Assembly (NCBI GenBank): GCA_020633075.1
Contig: JACKEI010000001.1
Span: forward strand, 682,001 to 746,000
Origin: Sandaracinaceae bacterium
GTDB lineage: Bacteria; Myxococcota_A; Polyangia; Polyangiales; Houyiibacteriaceae
DNA: 64,000 nucleotides
Reading direction: 5' to 3'
Both the position numbers and the translations under genes were made by a program. The notes under the pieces were generated by a model, which saw only the letters and a program-made list of their open reading frames with translations, did no database searches and was not told the DNA's origin. Positions 43,262-51,305 of the stretch are shown one piece after another (position 1 is the stretch's first letter; each line of letters starts with the position of its first letter).

Positions 43262-45027
43262 GGCGTGGCTCCTTCCGTGTAGGTGCTGTCCGCGACGCGC
43301 ACGCGCGGCAGGTCCAGCCACACGTTGCGGTAGTCGTTGGACCACACCGGGTGGGGCCGGTAGTTCATCACGTACGGCTGCCAGAGCTCCGCGCCGAGGT
43401 CGTTGCTCAAGAACGCCCAGGGCGCGTCACGCGACACGATGTCGTTGGCCTGCCGGTAGAGGGCGAGGCGCCGCTCCCGGTCGGGCTCGCCGCGCGCCTG
43501 GTCCAGCAGCGCGTCCAGCTCCGGGTTGCGGTAGAACGAGCGGTTTTCGCTGGCGGTGGGGTGGATGTTCTGGCTGTGGAAGAGGATCTCGAGGAAGTTG
43601 CTGGGGTCCGGGAAGTCCATGTTCCACGCGGAGGGAAACAGCTGCGCCTGGCCCGGCTTGCCCGTCTCCTCGAGGTACACCGAGAAGGCCACCTGGCGGT
43701 ACTCCACATGGATGCCGATGCGCTCCAGGTTGGCGCCCCACAGCTGCGCGGCCACCAGCGAACCCTGGCCCTCGCCGATCCACGCCGTCACGGGCTCTTC
43801 GATGCCGTTCGGGTAGCCGGCCAGCCGCATCTCTTCTTGCGCACGCGCGAGGTCGTAGCGCTGCAGCGAGGGGAGCCCCGGATCGTAGCCCGGGATCATG
43901 GGCGGCAGGATCTGCCCTGCTGGAAGCGCGCGCCCCTGGGCCATCACGCGCATGGCCTCGCGGTCGATGGCGGCGGCTACCGCGCGCCGCACGTGCACGT
44001 TGTCGAAGGGGGCCATGCCCGTGTTCATGCACAGGCCGCGGATGGTCGCCTCGGGTTCCTCTGCCATGTACGGGGCCCACGCGGGCGCGTGCTTGAAGAA
44101 GAGGTAGTGCACGGCCGGCAGGCTGGTGAGCACGTCCAGGTCCCCGTTGCTGAAGCGCCCCACGGCGGTCTCCCCCGAGAGCTGCTCGATGAGCACCATG
44201 CGGTCGGGGTTGGGCCGGTTGCGCTCCCAGTAGCGCTTGTTGCGCGTGAAGGTCAGCTGCACGCCGCGCTCCCACGCCTCGAACACGAAGGGCCCCGTCC
44301 CCACGGGGTTGCGCTCCACCGCCCCCGGGTCCCCCTGGGCGATGTGGTGCTCGTAGTTCTCGTGCGGGACCGGATACGCGAAGACCATGGCCATGGCGCT
44401 CAGGAACGTCTGGTCGGCCTGGTCCAGCGTGAAAGCCACCTCGTAGCGTCCGCGCACGTCGATGCCCGCGATGTGCGGCGTGCGCCCCGCGCGAAAGTCG
44501 TCGAAGCCACGCAGGCGCGCGAAGAAGCTGACCCCGGGCGAGCCCGTGTCGGGGTGCAGCAGGCGCTCGAGGCTCCAGCGCACGTCCTCGGCCACGAGCT
44601 CACGGGGCCCGTCGAAGACGGGGCTCTCGTGGAAGAGCACGCCCTCGCGCAGGTGGAACGTGAAGGTGCGCCCGTCCTCGCTGACCTCCGGCATGGCGCT
44701 CGCCAGGCTGGGCACCATCTGCCCCTGCTCGTCGTAGTCCAGCAGCCCGTCGAACACCAAGCGGATGGCCATGTACGAGTTGGCGTCGTACGCGATGTGC
44801 GGGTCCAGCGAGTGCAGGTCCGAGCCCGCCCCGAACACGAAGGTGCCCCCCGTGCGCGGCGTCGCGTTGCCCGCCCCCACATAGCGCGGCCCCTGCGGGC
44901 GCTCCGGGATGTGCGTGAGCGCGTAGGCTCCGCAGCACACCGCGGCGAGCGTGAGCAGCACCCCCGGCAGCGCGCGGCGCAGCGCGCCCTCGGCGTGGCG
45001 CCTACTCCTTGGGGTCGAAGGCGTCAC
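43258..45027 (-). CDS. ABC transporter substrate-binding protein, family 5 (peptide/nickel type)
   Basis: A 589-residue solute-binding protein. The N-terminal hydrophobic segment (G-V-L-L-T-L-A-A-V-C-C-G-A-Y) is a signal peptide or anchor; C-C could be a lipobox but is not classic. Family-5 features are S-L-D-P-H-I-A-Y-D, F-H-L-R-E-G-V-L-F-H and N-P-V-G-T-G-P-F-V-F. It should bind peptides or similar ligands in the periplasm. GTG 45027 overlaps the 3' end of the upstream permease gene by 26 bp. Confidence 0.92.
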   Translation of the reverse strand: MTPSTPRSRRHAEGALRRALPGVLLTLAAVCCGAYALTHIPERPQGPRYVGAGNATPRTGGTFVFGAGSDLHSLDPHIAYDANSYMAIRLVFDGLLDYDEQGQMVPSLASAMPEVSEDGRTFTFHLREGVLFHESPVFDGPRELVAEDVRWSLERLLHPDTGSPGVSFFARLRGFDDFRAGRTPHIAGIDVRGRYEVAFTLDQADQTFLSAMAMVFAYPVPHENYEHHIAQGDPGAVERNPVGTGPFVFEAWERGVQLTFTRNKRYWERNRPNPDRMVLIEQLSGETAVGRFSNGDLDVLTSLPAVHYLFFKHAPAWAPYMAEEPEATIRGLCMNTGMAPFDNVHVRRAVAAAIDREAMRVMAQGRALPAGQILPPMIPGYDPGLPSLQRYDLARAQEEMRLAGYPNGIEEPVTAWIGEGQGSLVAAQLWGANLERIGIHVEYRQVAFSVYLEETGKPGQAQLFPSAWNMDFPDPSNFLEILFHSQNIHPTASENRSFYRNPELDALLDQARGEPDRERRLALYRQANDIVSRDAPWAFLSNDLGAELWQPYVMNYRPHPVWSNDYRNVWLDLPRVRVADSTYTEGATP

Positions 45028-45874
45028 GCAGCCCCTCCCCGAACAGGTTGAAGCCGAACACGGCGGTGGCGATCAGCGCCGCCGGCACCAGCAGCAGGTG
45101 TGGCGCCGCGATCTTGAGGCTCTCGCTCTCGCTCAGCATGGAGCCCCAGCTGGCCGTGGGCGGCCGCACCCCCAGGCCCAGGAAGCTGAGCGCGCTCTCG
45201 GCGATGATCATGCGCGCCACCATCAGCGTGGCCAGCGCGATGATGGGCCCGGCGATGTTGGGCAGGATGTGCCGCACCAGGATGCGCGCGTGCGACACGC
45301 CCAGCGCCTGCGCCGCCTGCACGTACTCCTGGCTGCGCGCCTCCATGGTCTTGGCGCGGGTCACGCGCGCGAGCGTGGTCCACGAGAGCCCGCCGAGGAT
45401 CACGCACAGCACCAGCAGCGGCGCGACGGTGCCCTCCACGACCCACACCTTCTGCAGCACGATGGCGATCAGCAAGAAGGGCATGGACAGCACCAGGTCC
45501 ACGAAGCGCATGGCCCCGAGGTCCAACCAGCCCTGGAAGTACCCCGAAAGCAGGCCTATCGCGACGCCAATCAGGAGCGCCAGCCCCGTCGCCAGGTAGG
45601 CCACGGACATGGACACCGTCGCCCCGTGCAGCAAGCGGCTGAGCTCGTCGCGGCCGAGAGGACCGTCGCCACCCAAGAGGTGTCCCTGGGCTTCACCGGG
45701 GCCCAGCGGCAGGCCCGTGTCCGGGTCGATCAGCGCCTCGCGGAACTGCTCGGCTGGGTCGTGCGGCGCGAGGACGGGGCCCAAGAGGCCGGTGAGCGTG
45801 ATGACGGACACCAGCAGGGCGCCCACGAGAGCGCCCTTGTTCCGTCTGAAGCGTCGCCAAGCGCGGGGGTCCAT
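45002..45874 (-). CDS. Oligopeptide-type ABC transporter permease (DppC-like)
   Basis: A 290-residue inner-membrane permease, second subunit of the same transporter. The N-terminal R-R-F-R-R-N-K-G-A-L-V-G-A and the EAA-type loop S-Q-E-Y-V-Q-A-A-Q-A-L-G-V-S are typical of DppC/OppC; about six helices are visible. It is the first gene of a permease, binding protein, permease operon. The two ATPase subunits usually found alongside are not in the window, so they must be elsewhere or shared. Confidence 0.94.
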   Translation of the reverse strand: MDPRAWRRFRRNKGALVGALLVSVITLTGLLGPVLAPHDPAEQFREALIDPDTGLPLGPGEAQGHLLGGDGPLGRDELSRLLHGATVSMSVAYLATGLALLIGVAIGLLSGYFQGWLDLGAMRFVDLVLSMPFLLIAIVLQKVWVVEGTVAPLLVLCVILGGLSWTTLARVTRAKTMEARSQEYVQAAQALGVSHARILVRHILPNIAGPIIALATLMVARMIIAESALSFLGLGVRPPTASWGSMLSESESLKIAAPHLLLVPAALIATAVFGFNLFGEGLRDAFDPKE

Positions 45875-45996
45875 CAGCTACGCAGACGAGTATCCCGGAC
45901 GTACGCGGGGGTCAATCACTGAAGCTCGACGCCCCCCAGCACACGCGCCGCGCGAGGCCGCTGCGGAGGAACGCCCGCGCCCCGGCCTTACCTGCT

Positions 45997-47322
45997 GTGC
46001 CAAAGAGCCCCGTGCCCAAAGCCGAGCTCCCGGAGACGCGCCCCCTCGCCATCCCCATCGGCCCTCGCCTCGAGGCCGTGCTCGAGGTCGCGTACCGCGC
46101 GCGCCGCGCCGTACTGCTCGAGGGGCCCACGGGCATCGGCAAGAGCGAGATCGTGCGTCGCGTGGCGGAGCGCCTCGGCGTCGCCACCGTCGTGCTCGAC
46201 CTGAGCCTGCTCGAGCCACCCGACCTGGTGGGGCTGCCCGTCATCGCCAACGGCCGCACCACCTACGCGCTGCCCCAGATCCTCCCCGAGGGGGGCGCGG
46301 GCATCCTCATGCTGGAAGAGCTCAACCGCGCCGAGCGCTACATTCAGCAGCCCGCGCTGCAGCTGCTCACGGCGCGCAGGCTCCACGAGTACACGCTGCC
46401 CGAGGGGTGGGTGTGCTTCGCCGCCATCAACCCGGAGACCGCCGACTACCAGGTGACGCGGCTGGACCGTGCGCTGCGCGCGCGCTTCATGAACCTCTCG
46501 GTGTGCGCCGACCGCGCCGCGTGGCTCGCGTGGGCGCAGGTGAGCGCCGTCCACCCGGCCATCGTCGCGCTCGCGCAGTCGCACGAGCGCTTCCTCGACG
46601 ACGTGTCGCCGCGCACCTGGACGTACGCGTCGCAGGTGCTGGACGCGCTCACACCCGCCGAGGTCGCCGACGGCGCCCTGCTGCGCGACGCGCTCGGTGG
46701 CTACCTGCCTGCCACCTGGGTGGAGCTGCTCGTCGCCGGTCGCGACAAGTGGTCGGGCGGGCTGCCCTTCGACGTGCGCGCGCTGCTGAGTGAGTATCGG
46801 CCGCGCTCACCGCTCGCGCTCGAGCTTCAGGGTTACCGCGAGCGCGGCCAGACCGACCGCCTGGACGAGCTCACCACGCGCCTCGCGCGCCTGCTTCAGG
46901 GGCCCGAGGCCGGCGTGCTCGTCGCGCAGAAGCAGCTCTCGCTCGCCTCCTTCGAGTCGCTGCTCGCGGACCTCCCCGGTGACCAGCGTGAGCGCCTCCA
47001 AGACGCGCTCGGTCACAACGCGACCGCGACGGGCCTCGTGGACGTGACCCCGGCCGACCTGCTCCAGAACTACCCTGGCAGCGCCGCCGAGAAGAAGATC
47101 CTCGCGTGGACGGCGGACCCCCTGAAGCAGCACCGGGCGGGGCTCGCGGTCACCGCGCTGCGCGCCCACCTCGAACAGCAAGCGAGGACCACGGACATCC
47201 GGAAGAGCAACGTCGCCCGGACGTGCCTGGGGCAGCTCCTGCCGCAGCTCCGCGAGCGCTGGGCGCTGCCGCTGGTGGAGACCATGAAGAAGCTCGGCAT
47301 CACCCCGATACGGCCGCAGTGA
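45997..47322 (+). CDS. MoxR-type AAA+ ATPase
   Basis: A 441-residue ATPase. Walker A is G-P-T-G-I-G-K-S-E with Lys49, Walker B is I-L-M-L-E-E-L-N-R-A near residue 107, sensor 1 is A-A-I-N-P-E, and an arginine-rich L-D-R-A-L-R-A-R-F follows. About 200 residues of uncharacterised helical C-terminus come after the core. MoxR ATPases act as chaperones that insert metals or activate a partner with a VWA domain, and here such a partner starts inside its stop codon (GTGA). The GTG at 45997 is used (GTG 46012 is possible). No good Shine-Dalgarno was seen. Confidence 0.88.
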   Translation: MPKSPVPKAELPETRPLAIPIGPRLEAVLEVAYRARRAVLLEGPTGIGKSEIVRRVAERLGVATVVLDLSLLEPPDLVGLPVIANGRTTYALPQILPEGGAGILMLEELNRAERYIQQPALQLLTARRLHEYTLPEGWVCFAAINPETADYQVTRLDRALRARFMNLSVCADRAAWLAWAQVSAVHPAIVALAQSHERFLDDVSPRTWTYASQVLDALTPAEVADGALLRDALGGYLPATWVELLVAGRDKWSGGLPFDVRALLSEYRPRSPLALELQGYRERGQTDRLDELTTRLARLLQGPEAGVLVAQKQLSLASFESLLADLPGDQRERLQDALGHNATATGLVDVTPADLLQNYPGSAAEKKILAWTADPLKQHRAGLAVTALRAHLEQQARTTDIRKSNVARTCLGQLLPQLRERWALPLVETMKKLGITPIRPQ

Positions 47323-48650
47323 CCGCGCAGCGCGAGGCCGCGACCAACGGGACGGCGAGGAGCGAGATCGACGCGTGGCTCGACGGGTTCGTGCGCGCGC
47401 CTGCGTTCCTCGAGCGCTACCCGTTCTACGCGGCCGTGCTCGGGCAGCTGGCGCCGGTCGCGGACCCGTCGGTCAAGCGCATGGCCGTCTCGGTCGCGGG
47501 GGGGCGCTTCTACCTGCACATCAACGTCGACGCGTTTCTGCGCGAGCCCCAGTACCTGCTGGGCGTGCTGCTGCACGAGGTCCACCACGTGGTGCTCGGG
47601 CACCTGACGCACCCTCGCTTTCACGGCGAGTGCGACGTGGAGCTGATGGACCTCGCCATCGAGATGTCGGCCAACGAGTTCATCGAGGAGCCGCTGCCCA
47701 ACCCGATCACCTGGCGGCCCTATGCCTCGCTCGGTCTGCGCGCGGGGCAGAGCACCCTCGAGCGCTACGAGCGTCTCGTCGATGCCCTCGCGCGCCGCGC
47801 GTCGGGGCCGTCCCCCGCGCCGCGGGGCGCCCCGGAGGGCGGGGGGGAACACGCCGACGACCACCGCTACCTCCGCCGGGGTGACGCGGAGCCCGGCGCC
47901 CTGGAGCAGACACGGCAGCTGATCTCCCGCGCGGTCGTCACGGCCGGCGAGCTTCGCCCCGGGAGCGGCGCGGACGCGCCCGGCCTGCTGTGCGCAGGGA
48001 AGGAACCAGGCAGCCTGATCGAGGCGCTCACCGGCGTGCTCGGCCCTGCGGAGCGCTTCGTGGACTGGAAGACGGCGCTGCGCATGTTCGTCGCGCTCGC
48101 GCGCGCTCCGGTGCACACCTACGCGCGCCCCAACCGCCGCTTCCCTGGCCGCGTAGGCGAGGTCCCTGGCAGGACCTACTCGCCGCGCGTGCTCGTGAAG
48201 CCTCACCTGCTGGTGGCCATCGACACCTCGATGAGCATGAGCCTCCCGGAGCTTGCCGAGGTGGCGCGGCAGCTCGAGCAGCTGTCGGAGCACGCCACGC
48301 TGACGGTGGCCGAGTGCGACACCCGCATCACGCGCGTCCATCCGTGGGCGGGCGCGCTCGGCAGCGTCCAGGGGCGCGGCGGCACGGACCTGCGTCCGGT
48401 CTTCGAGCCGTCGTTCCTCGCCTCGCAGCAGGTGGACGGCGTGGTGTACTTCACCGACGGCGACGGCCCCACGCCAGCTTCGGCACCGGCCGTCCCCGTG
48501 TTGTGGATCCTCACGAAGCCGGAGGCGTTCTCTTGCCCCTTTGGCGAGCGCGCGTGGCTGGGCCGCGAGCCCCGGCCGCGGGCGCCCGCGAAGGGCGCGG
48601 CGCGCGGCCAGCCTGGTGGGCCGAAGCGTGGCCGCAGCACGGCTCGCTGA
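47319..48650 (+). CDS. VWA-like protein with zinc-peptidase motif (DUF2201-like)
   Basis: A 443-residue protein with two parts. The N-terminal part has H-E-V-H-H at residues 86-90 inside L-L-H-E-V-H-H-V-V-L-G-H, with a later Glu cluster A-N-E-F-I-E-E, so it matches the putative metallopeptidase domain of this family. The C-terminal part is VWA-like with a MIDAS: I-D-T-S-M-S-M-S, G-G-T-D-L and Y-F-T-D-G-D. A charged linker joins them. The upstream ATPase probably remodels or activates it. Both stop/start bases are shared. The protein lacks a signal peptide, so it acts in the cytosol. Target is unknown. Confidence 0.86.
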   Translation: MTAQREAATNGTARSEIDAWLDGFVRAPAFLERYPFYAAVLGQLAPVADPSVKRMAVSVAGGRFYLHINVDAFLREPQYLLGVLLHEVHHVVLGHLTHPRFHGECDVELMDLAIEMSANEFIEEPLPNPITWRPYASLGLRAGQSTLERYERLVDALARRASGPSPAPRGAPEGGGEHADDHRYLRRGDAEPGALEQTRQLISRAVVTAGELRPGSGADAPGLLCAGKEPGSLIEALTGVLGPAERFVDWKTALRMFVALARAPVHTYARPNRRFPGRVGEVPGRTYSPRVLVKPHLLVAIDTSMSMSLPELAEVARQLEQLSEHATLTVAECDTRITRVHPWAGALGSVQGRGGTDLRPVFEPSFLASQQVDGVVYFTDGDGPTPASAPAVPVLWILTKPEAFSCPFGERAWLGREPRPRAPAKGAARGQPGGPKRGRSTAR

Positions 48651-48686
48651 GCTGGACCGGCGAGCCGGCGGCGGTGGCCCGTGCGG

Positions 48687-49502
48687 TCAGCTGGCGCGCG
48701 AAGCGTCCCTCTTCAGGCCCTTGGCCTGGGCGCCCTCGAGGCCCTCGAAGAGCTCCACGAACTGCAGCGTCAGCTTGTGCTGCGGCGCCAGGTGAATGAG
48801 CGGCAGGTGGGCCTGGTGCGACTCGCGCATCTTGACCGACTGGCTCAGGTGCTGCGGGAGCACCGGCAGCCCCTCGGCCACCAGCTCGTCGATGAGCGTC
48901 TGCGGGAGCTTGGCGTTGGGCTGGAACTGGTTCACGACGATGCCCTCGAGCCGCAGCCCCGGGTTGTGGTCCTCGCGCAGCTCACCGATGGTCTCCAACA
49001 CCTGGTAAAGCGACTGCCGCGAGAAGTTGTCGCAGTCGAAGGGCACCAGGCAGCGGTTCGCCGCGATCAGCGCCGAGCGCGTGAAGAAGTTCGCGGCGGG
49101 GGCCGTGTCCACGAAGATCCGGTCGTAGCGCCGGCCGAGCTTGTCGAGCGCATCACGCAGCTTGTAGATCTTCTGACGCGCTTCGAGCTTGGGCTGCAGG
49201 AAGTCGAGCTCGGGACCGGACGGCATGACGGACAGATTCGGGAAGCGCGTCGCGTGCACGAACGTCTCTGGATCCGCCGAGCTGATCAGGTTCTTGATGG
49301 AGAGGGTCTGCTCGAAGAAGTCCTGGACGGTGTGAGAGAGCCCCGCCGCCCGAGCATCCAACAGGTACTCGCTCGCGTTGCCTTGGGGGTCCAAGTCCAC
49401 GACCAACGTGCGCAGGCCGCGCGCCGCTGAGATGGCGGCCAGGTTGCAGGCGATGCTGGACTTTCCGACCCCGCCCTTCTGAGTGAACACGACGCGACGC
49501 AT
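48687..49502 (-). CDS. ParA-family ATPase
   Basis: A 271-residue ParA/Soj-type ATPase. The deviant Walker A is K-G-G-V-G-K-S-S (residues 9-16), followed by the D-L-D-P-Q-G-N-A-S motif and F-V-D-T-A-P-A-A as the Walker B region. No N-terminal DNA-binding extension is present, so it resembles the small chromosomal type that positions DNA, chemoreceptor arrays or other cargo. No ParB lies beside it; the nearest candidate DNA-binding partner is the MerR-like gene across the divergent gap. Start ATG 49502. Confidence 0.93.
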   Translation of the reverse strand: MRRVVFTQKGGVGKSSIACNLAAISAARGLRTLVVDLDPQGNASEYLLDARAAGLSHTVQDFFEQTLSIKNLISSADPETFVHATRFPNLSVMPSGPELDFLQPKLEARQKIYKLRDALDKLGRRYDRIFVDTAPAANFFTRSALIAANRCLVPFDCDNFSRQSLYQVLETIGELREDHNPGLRLEGIVVNQFQPNAKLPQTLIDELVAEGLPVLPQHLSQSVKMRESHQAHLPLIHLAPQHKLTLQFVELFEGLEGAQAKGLKRDASRAS

Positions 49503-50099
49503 GTGGGAGCTCCCGGTGAGAGGATTTGATGCATCGCGTCATAGCAGCACTCACGGCCACCCCGAGCCCAAGACAGCCGAGTTGCGGTGAAGAGAGCGGT
49601 GTTTCACCGTCGATCCGGTCGTTGCGCTGACTTTTCGCGTGCCCCGAGGCGATCGCATGGCGCCTCCTGCGTCGGCGCGGCCCGGGCGCCGTCCGCGGGC
49701 TGACCGCGGGGCCCCGGGGGCAGCGCGTCGTCGCCGAAGCCGAGCCAGCGCGCACCGCCGGTCACGACGTGCCAGCGCACGGTGGCCGTGGACGCCGTGA
49801 TCGCATGTAGGACACTTCCCACATGAGAGATCGGGGCCTTCACCTCGAGATCTGGCCTGTGCTCCAGAGACCGCGATCTCGAGAGACACTGACCGATCGA
49901 TAATTTTATTGCCCGGTGACCTGGGTGCCGACCGGCTTGTGCATGAAAAGTCAATAATCTCAGCACGATCTGAGCGACCAGAGGCGCGTCAAGAAATCTG
50001 ATGAAAATAGTTGACCACATTCTCTTGAAAGGAATACATTCGAGCGCCTTCAACGAGATGACTACCCTCACCAGATATGAGCGAGCCCGCCGAGGCAGC
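49503..50099. promoter_or_regulatory. Divergent 597-bp gap, AT-richer, with GAGATC-type repeats
   Basis: No convincing gene was found. The right half (49860-50050) is visibly AT-richer than its surroundings. GAGATC occurs at 49827 and 49847 and its complement GATCTC at 49875, where it forms part of the 8-bp palindrome TCTCGAGA (49877-49884). CTCAG and CTGAG form a further inverted repeat at 49959-49974. TTGACC (50011) with TACATT (50035) is a weak promoter candidate for the plus-strand genes. The region could be an operator or a centromere-like site for the ParA and MerR-like proteins. Confidence 0.4.
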
Positions 50100-50630
50100 A
50101 TGTCCGCAAACGCGGATACAAGCTTCTCTGAAGCGGAGCTGGACGAGGTGGAGCAGAGTCACCCGACGGGGATGAACGTGCAGCAGATCGTGGACGTGTT
50201 CGCGCAGCAGGGGCGCGGGCTGACCGAGGCCACCTTTCGCAAGTACGTCCAGCTGGGCCTGCTGCCGCGCAGCGTGCGCGTGGGACGGGCGGGCAAGGCG
50301 CGGGGCTCGCAGGGGCTCTACCCGGCCACGGCCATCCGGCAGATCGACCACATCCGGCGCCTCATGCGCCAGGGCTACACCATCGAGGAGATCCAGAAGG
50401 AGTTCCTCTTCGTGCGTGGCGACATCGAGGCTCTGACGCGCCAGATGAACCGCGTCTACGAGTCCCTCGAGCAGGCTCTGCAGGAGCGAGCCGCGGCCGG
50501 TGAGGACCACACGAGCTCGCGGGAGGCGCTCACGCGCGCCACGCGGCTGGGGGCCGAGTGGGTGTCCGAGCTCGAGGCCATCGAGGCGCGCCTGACCATG
50601 CGCGCGCGGATGGCGAGAGCGGCAGTTTGA
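50100..50630 (+). CDS. MerR-like DNA-binding protein
   Basis: A 176-residue protein with an N-terminal MerR-type winged helix (M-N-V-Q-Q-I-V-D-V-F, then F-R-K-Y-V-Q-L-G-L-L-P-R-S) and a long C-terminal helix (I-R-R-L-M-R-Q-G-Y-T-I-E-E-I-Q-K-E) typical of the dimerisation coiled coil. There is no metal-binding Cys loop at the end. ATG 50100 has a GAGG 8 bases upstream; earlier in-frame ATGs at 50058 and 50001 lie in the AT-rich leader and are less likely. It may bind the adjacent repeats and be the partner of ParA or of the sigma-4-like protein 44 bp downstream (inference). Confidence 0.83.
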   Translation: MSANADTSFSEAELDEVEQSHPTGMNVQQIVDVFAQQGRGLTEATFRKYVQLGLLPRSVRVGRAGKARGSQGLYPATAIRQIDHIRRLMRQGYTIEEIQKEFLFVRGDIEALTRQMNRVYESLEQALQERAAAGEDHTSSREALTRATRLGAEWVSELEAIEARLTMRARMARAAV

Positions 50631-50674
50631 TTCGTCGCGGGGCGACGCGGCGGATTTGAAGGAGCAACAAGACA

Positions 50675-51286
50675 ATGAGCGAAGCAGCGATCAAGCAAGT
50701 CGAGGGGCTCCTGGCCCTCGCGGGTGAGACGGAGGGCGACAAGCCGTCTCTGGCGGGCGCCGTTCGGCGCCTTGCGGTAGGTGGCGCGGTGGCGCCGGGC
50801 CTCGGAGAGGCAGACCTCGACGAGGACGCCTCCGAGGACATCGACGGCGACGACGGAGAGCGCACGGGTCGCCGGCGTCGTCGCAATCGCACCCGCGCCC
50901 GCACCATCAGCATCCGGCGCCTGAGCAAGGCGGAGCTGAACCGTGGTCGCATGCTCTACCCGGAAGAGGACTACTGGCGCCCGAAGACCCGCACCGAGTG
51001 CGTGGACATGGAGCGCCCGTGCCCCTTCGTGTCTTGCAAGTACCACCTGTACATCGACGTTCACCCCGTGCGCGGCAGCATCAAGCTCAACTTCCCGGAC
51101 GTGGACGTGTGGGAGATGACCGAGACCTGCTCGCTGGACATCGCCGACCGCGGCGGCATCACGCTCGAGGAGGTCGGTGAGATCATGAACCTCACGCGTG
51201 AGCGCGTCCGCCAGGTGGAGACCACCGGGCTCGGCAAGCTCGAGGCCGTCAAGGACATCGAGAGGCTCAAGGACTACGTCTTCTGA
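50675..51286 (+). CDS. Sigma-70 region-4-like DNA-binding protein with Cys pair
   Basis: A 203-residue protein without sigma regions 1-3. The C-terminus holds a region-4-type helix-turn-helix (I-T-L-E-E-V-G-E-I-M-N-L-T-R-E-R-V-R-Q-V-E) that in sigma factors recognises -35 elements. Before it come conserved C-V-D-M-E-R-P-C-P-F-V-S-C-K-Y-H, a Cys/His group that may bind metal, and a basic stretch R-R-R-R-R-N-R-T-R. A GGAG lies well placed before the ATG. It might redirect or block RNA polymerase, but it lacks region 2 and cannot open promoters alone. It follows the MerR-like gene and is followed 19 bp later by lnt. Confidence 0.8.
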   Translation: MSEAAIKQVEGLLALAGETEGDKPSLAGAVRRLAVGGAVAPGLGEADLDEDASEDIDGDDGERTGRRRRRNRTRARTISIRRLSKAELNRGRMLYPEEDYWRPKTRTECVDMERPCPFVSCKYHLYIDVHPVRGSIKLNFPDVDVWEMTETCSLDIADRGGITLEEVGEIMNLTRERVRQVETTGLGKLEAVKDIERLKDYVF

Positions 51287-51305
51287 GACCGCCGGGGGTG
51301 CTCCC

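Noticed and set aside
49604..50101. 165-codon minus-strand frame in the ParA/MerR gap
   Set aside because: No recognisable domain, poor codon pattern and AT-rich start; it probably reflects open frame by chance.
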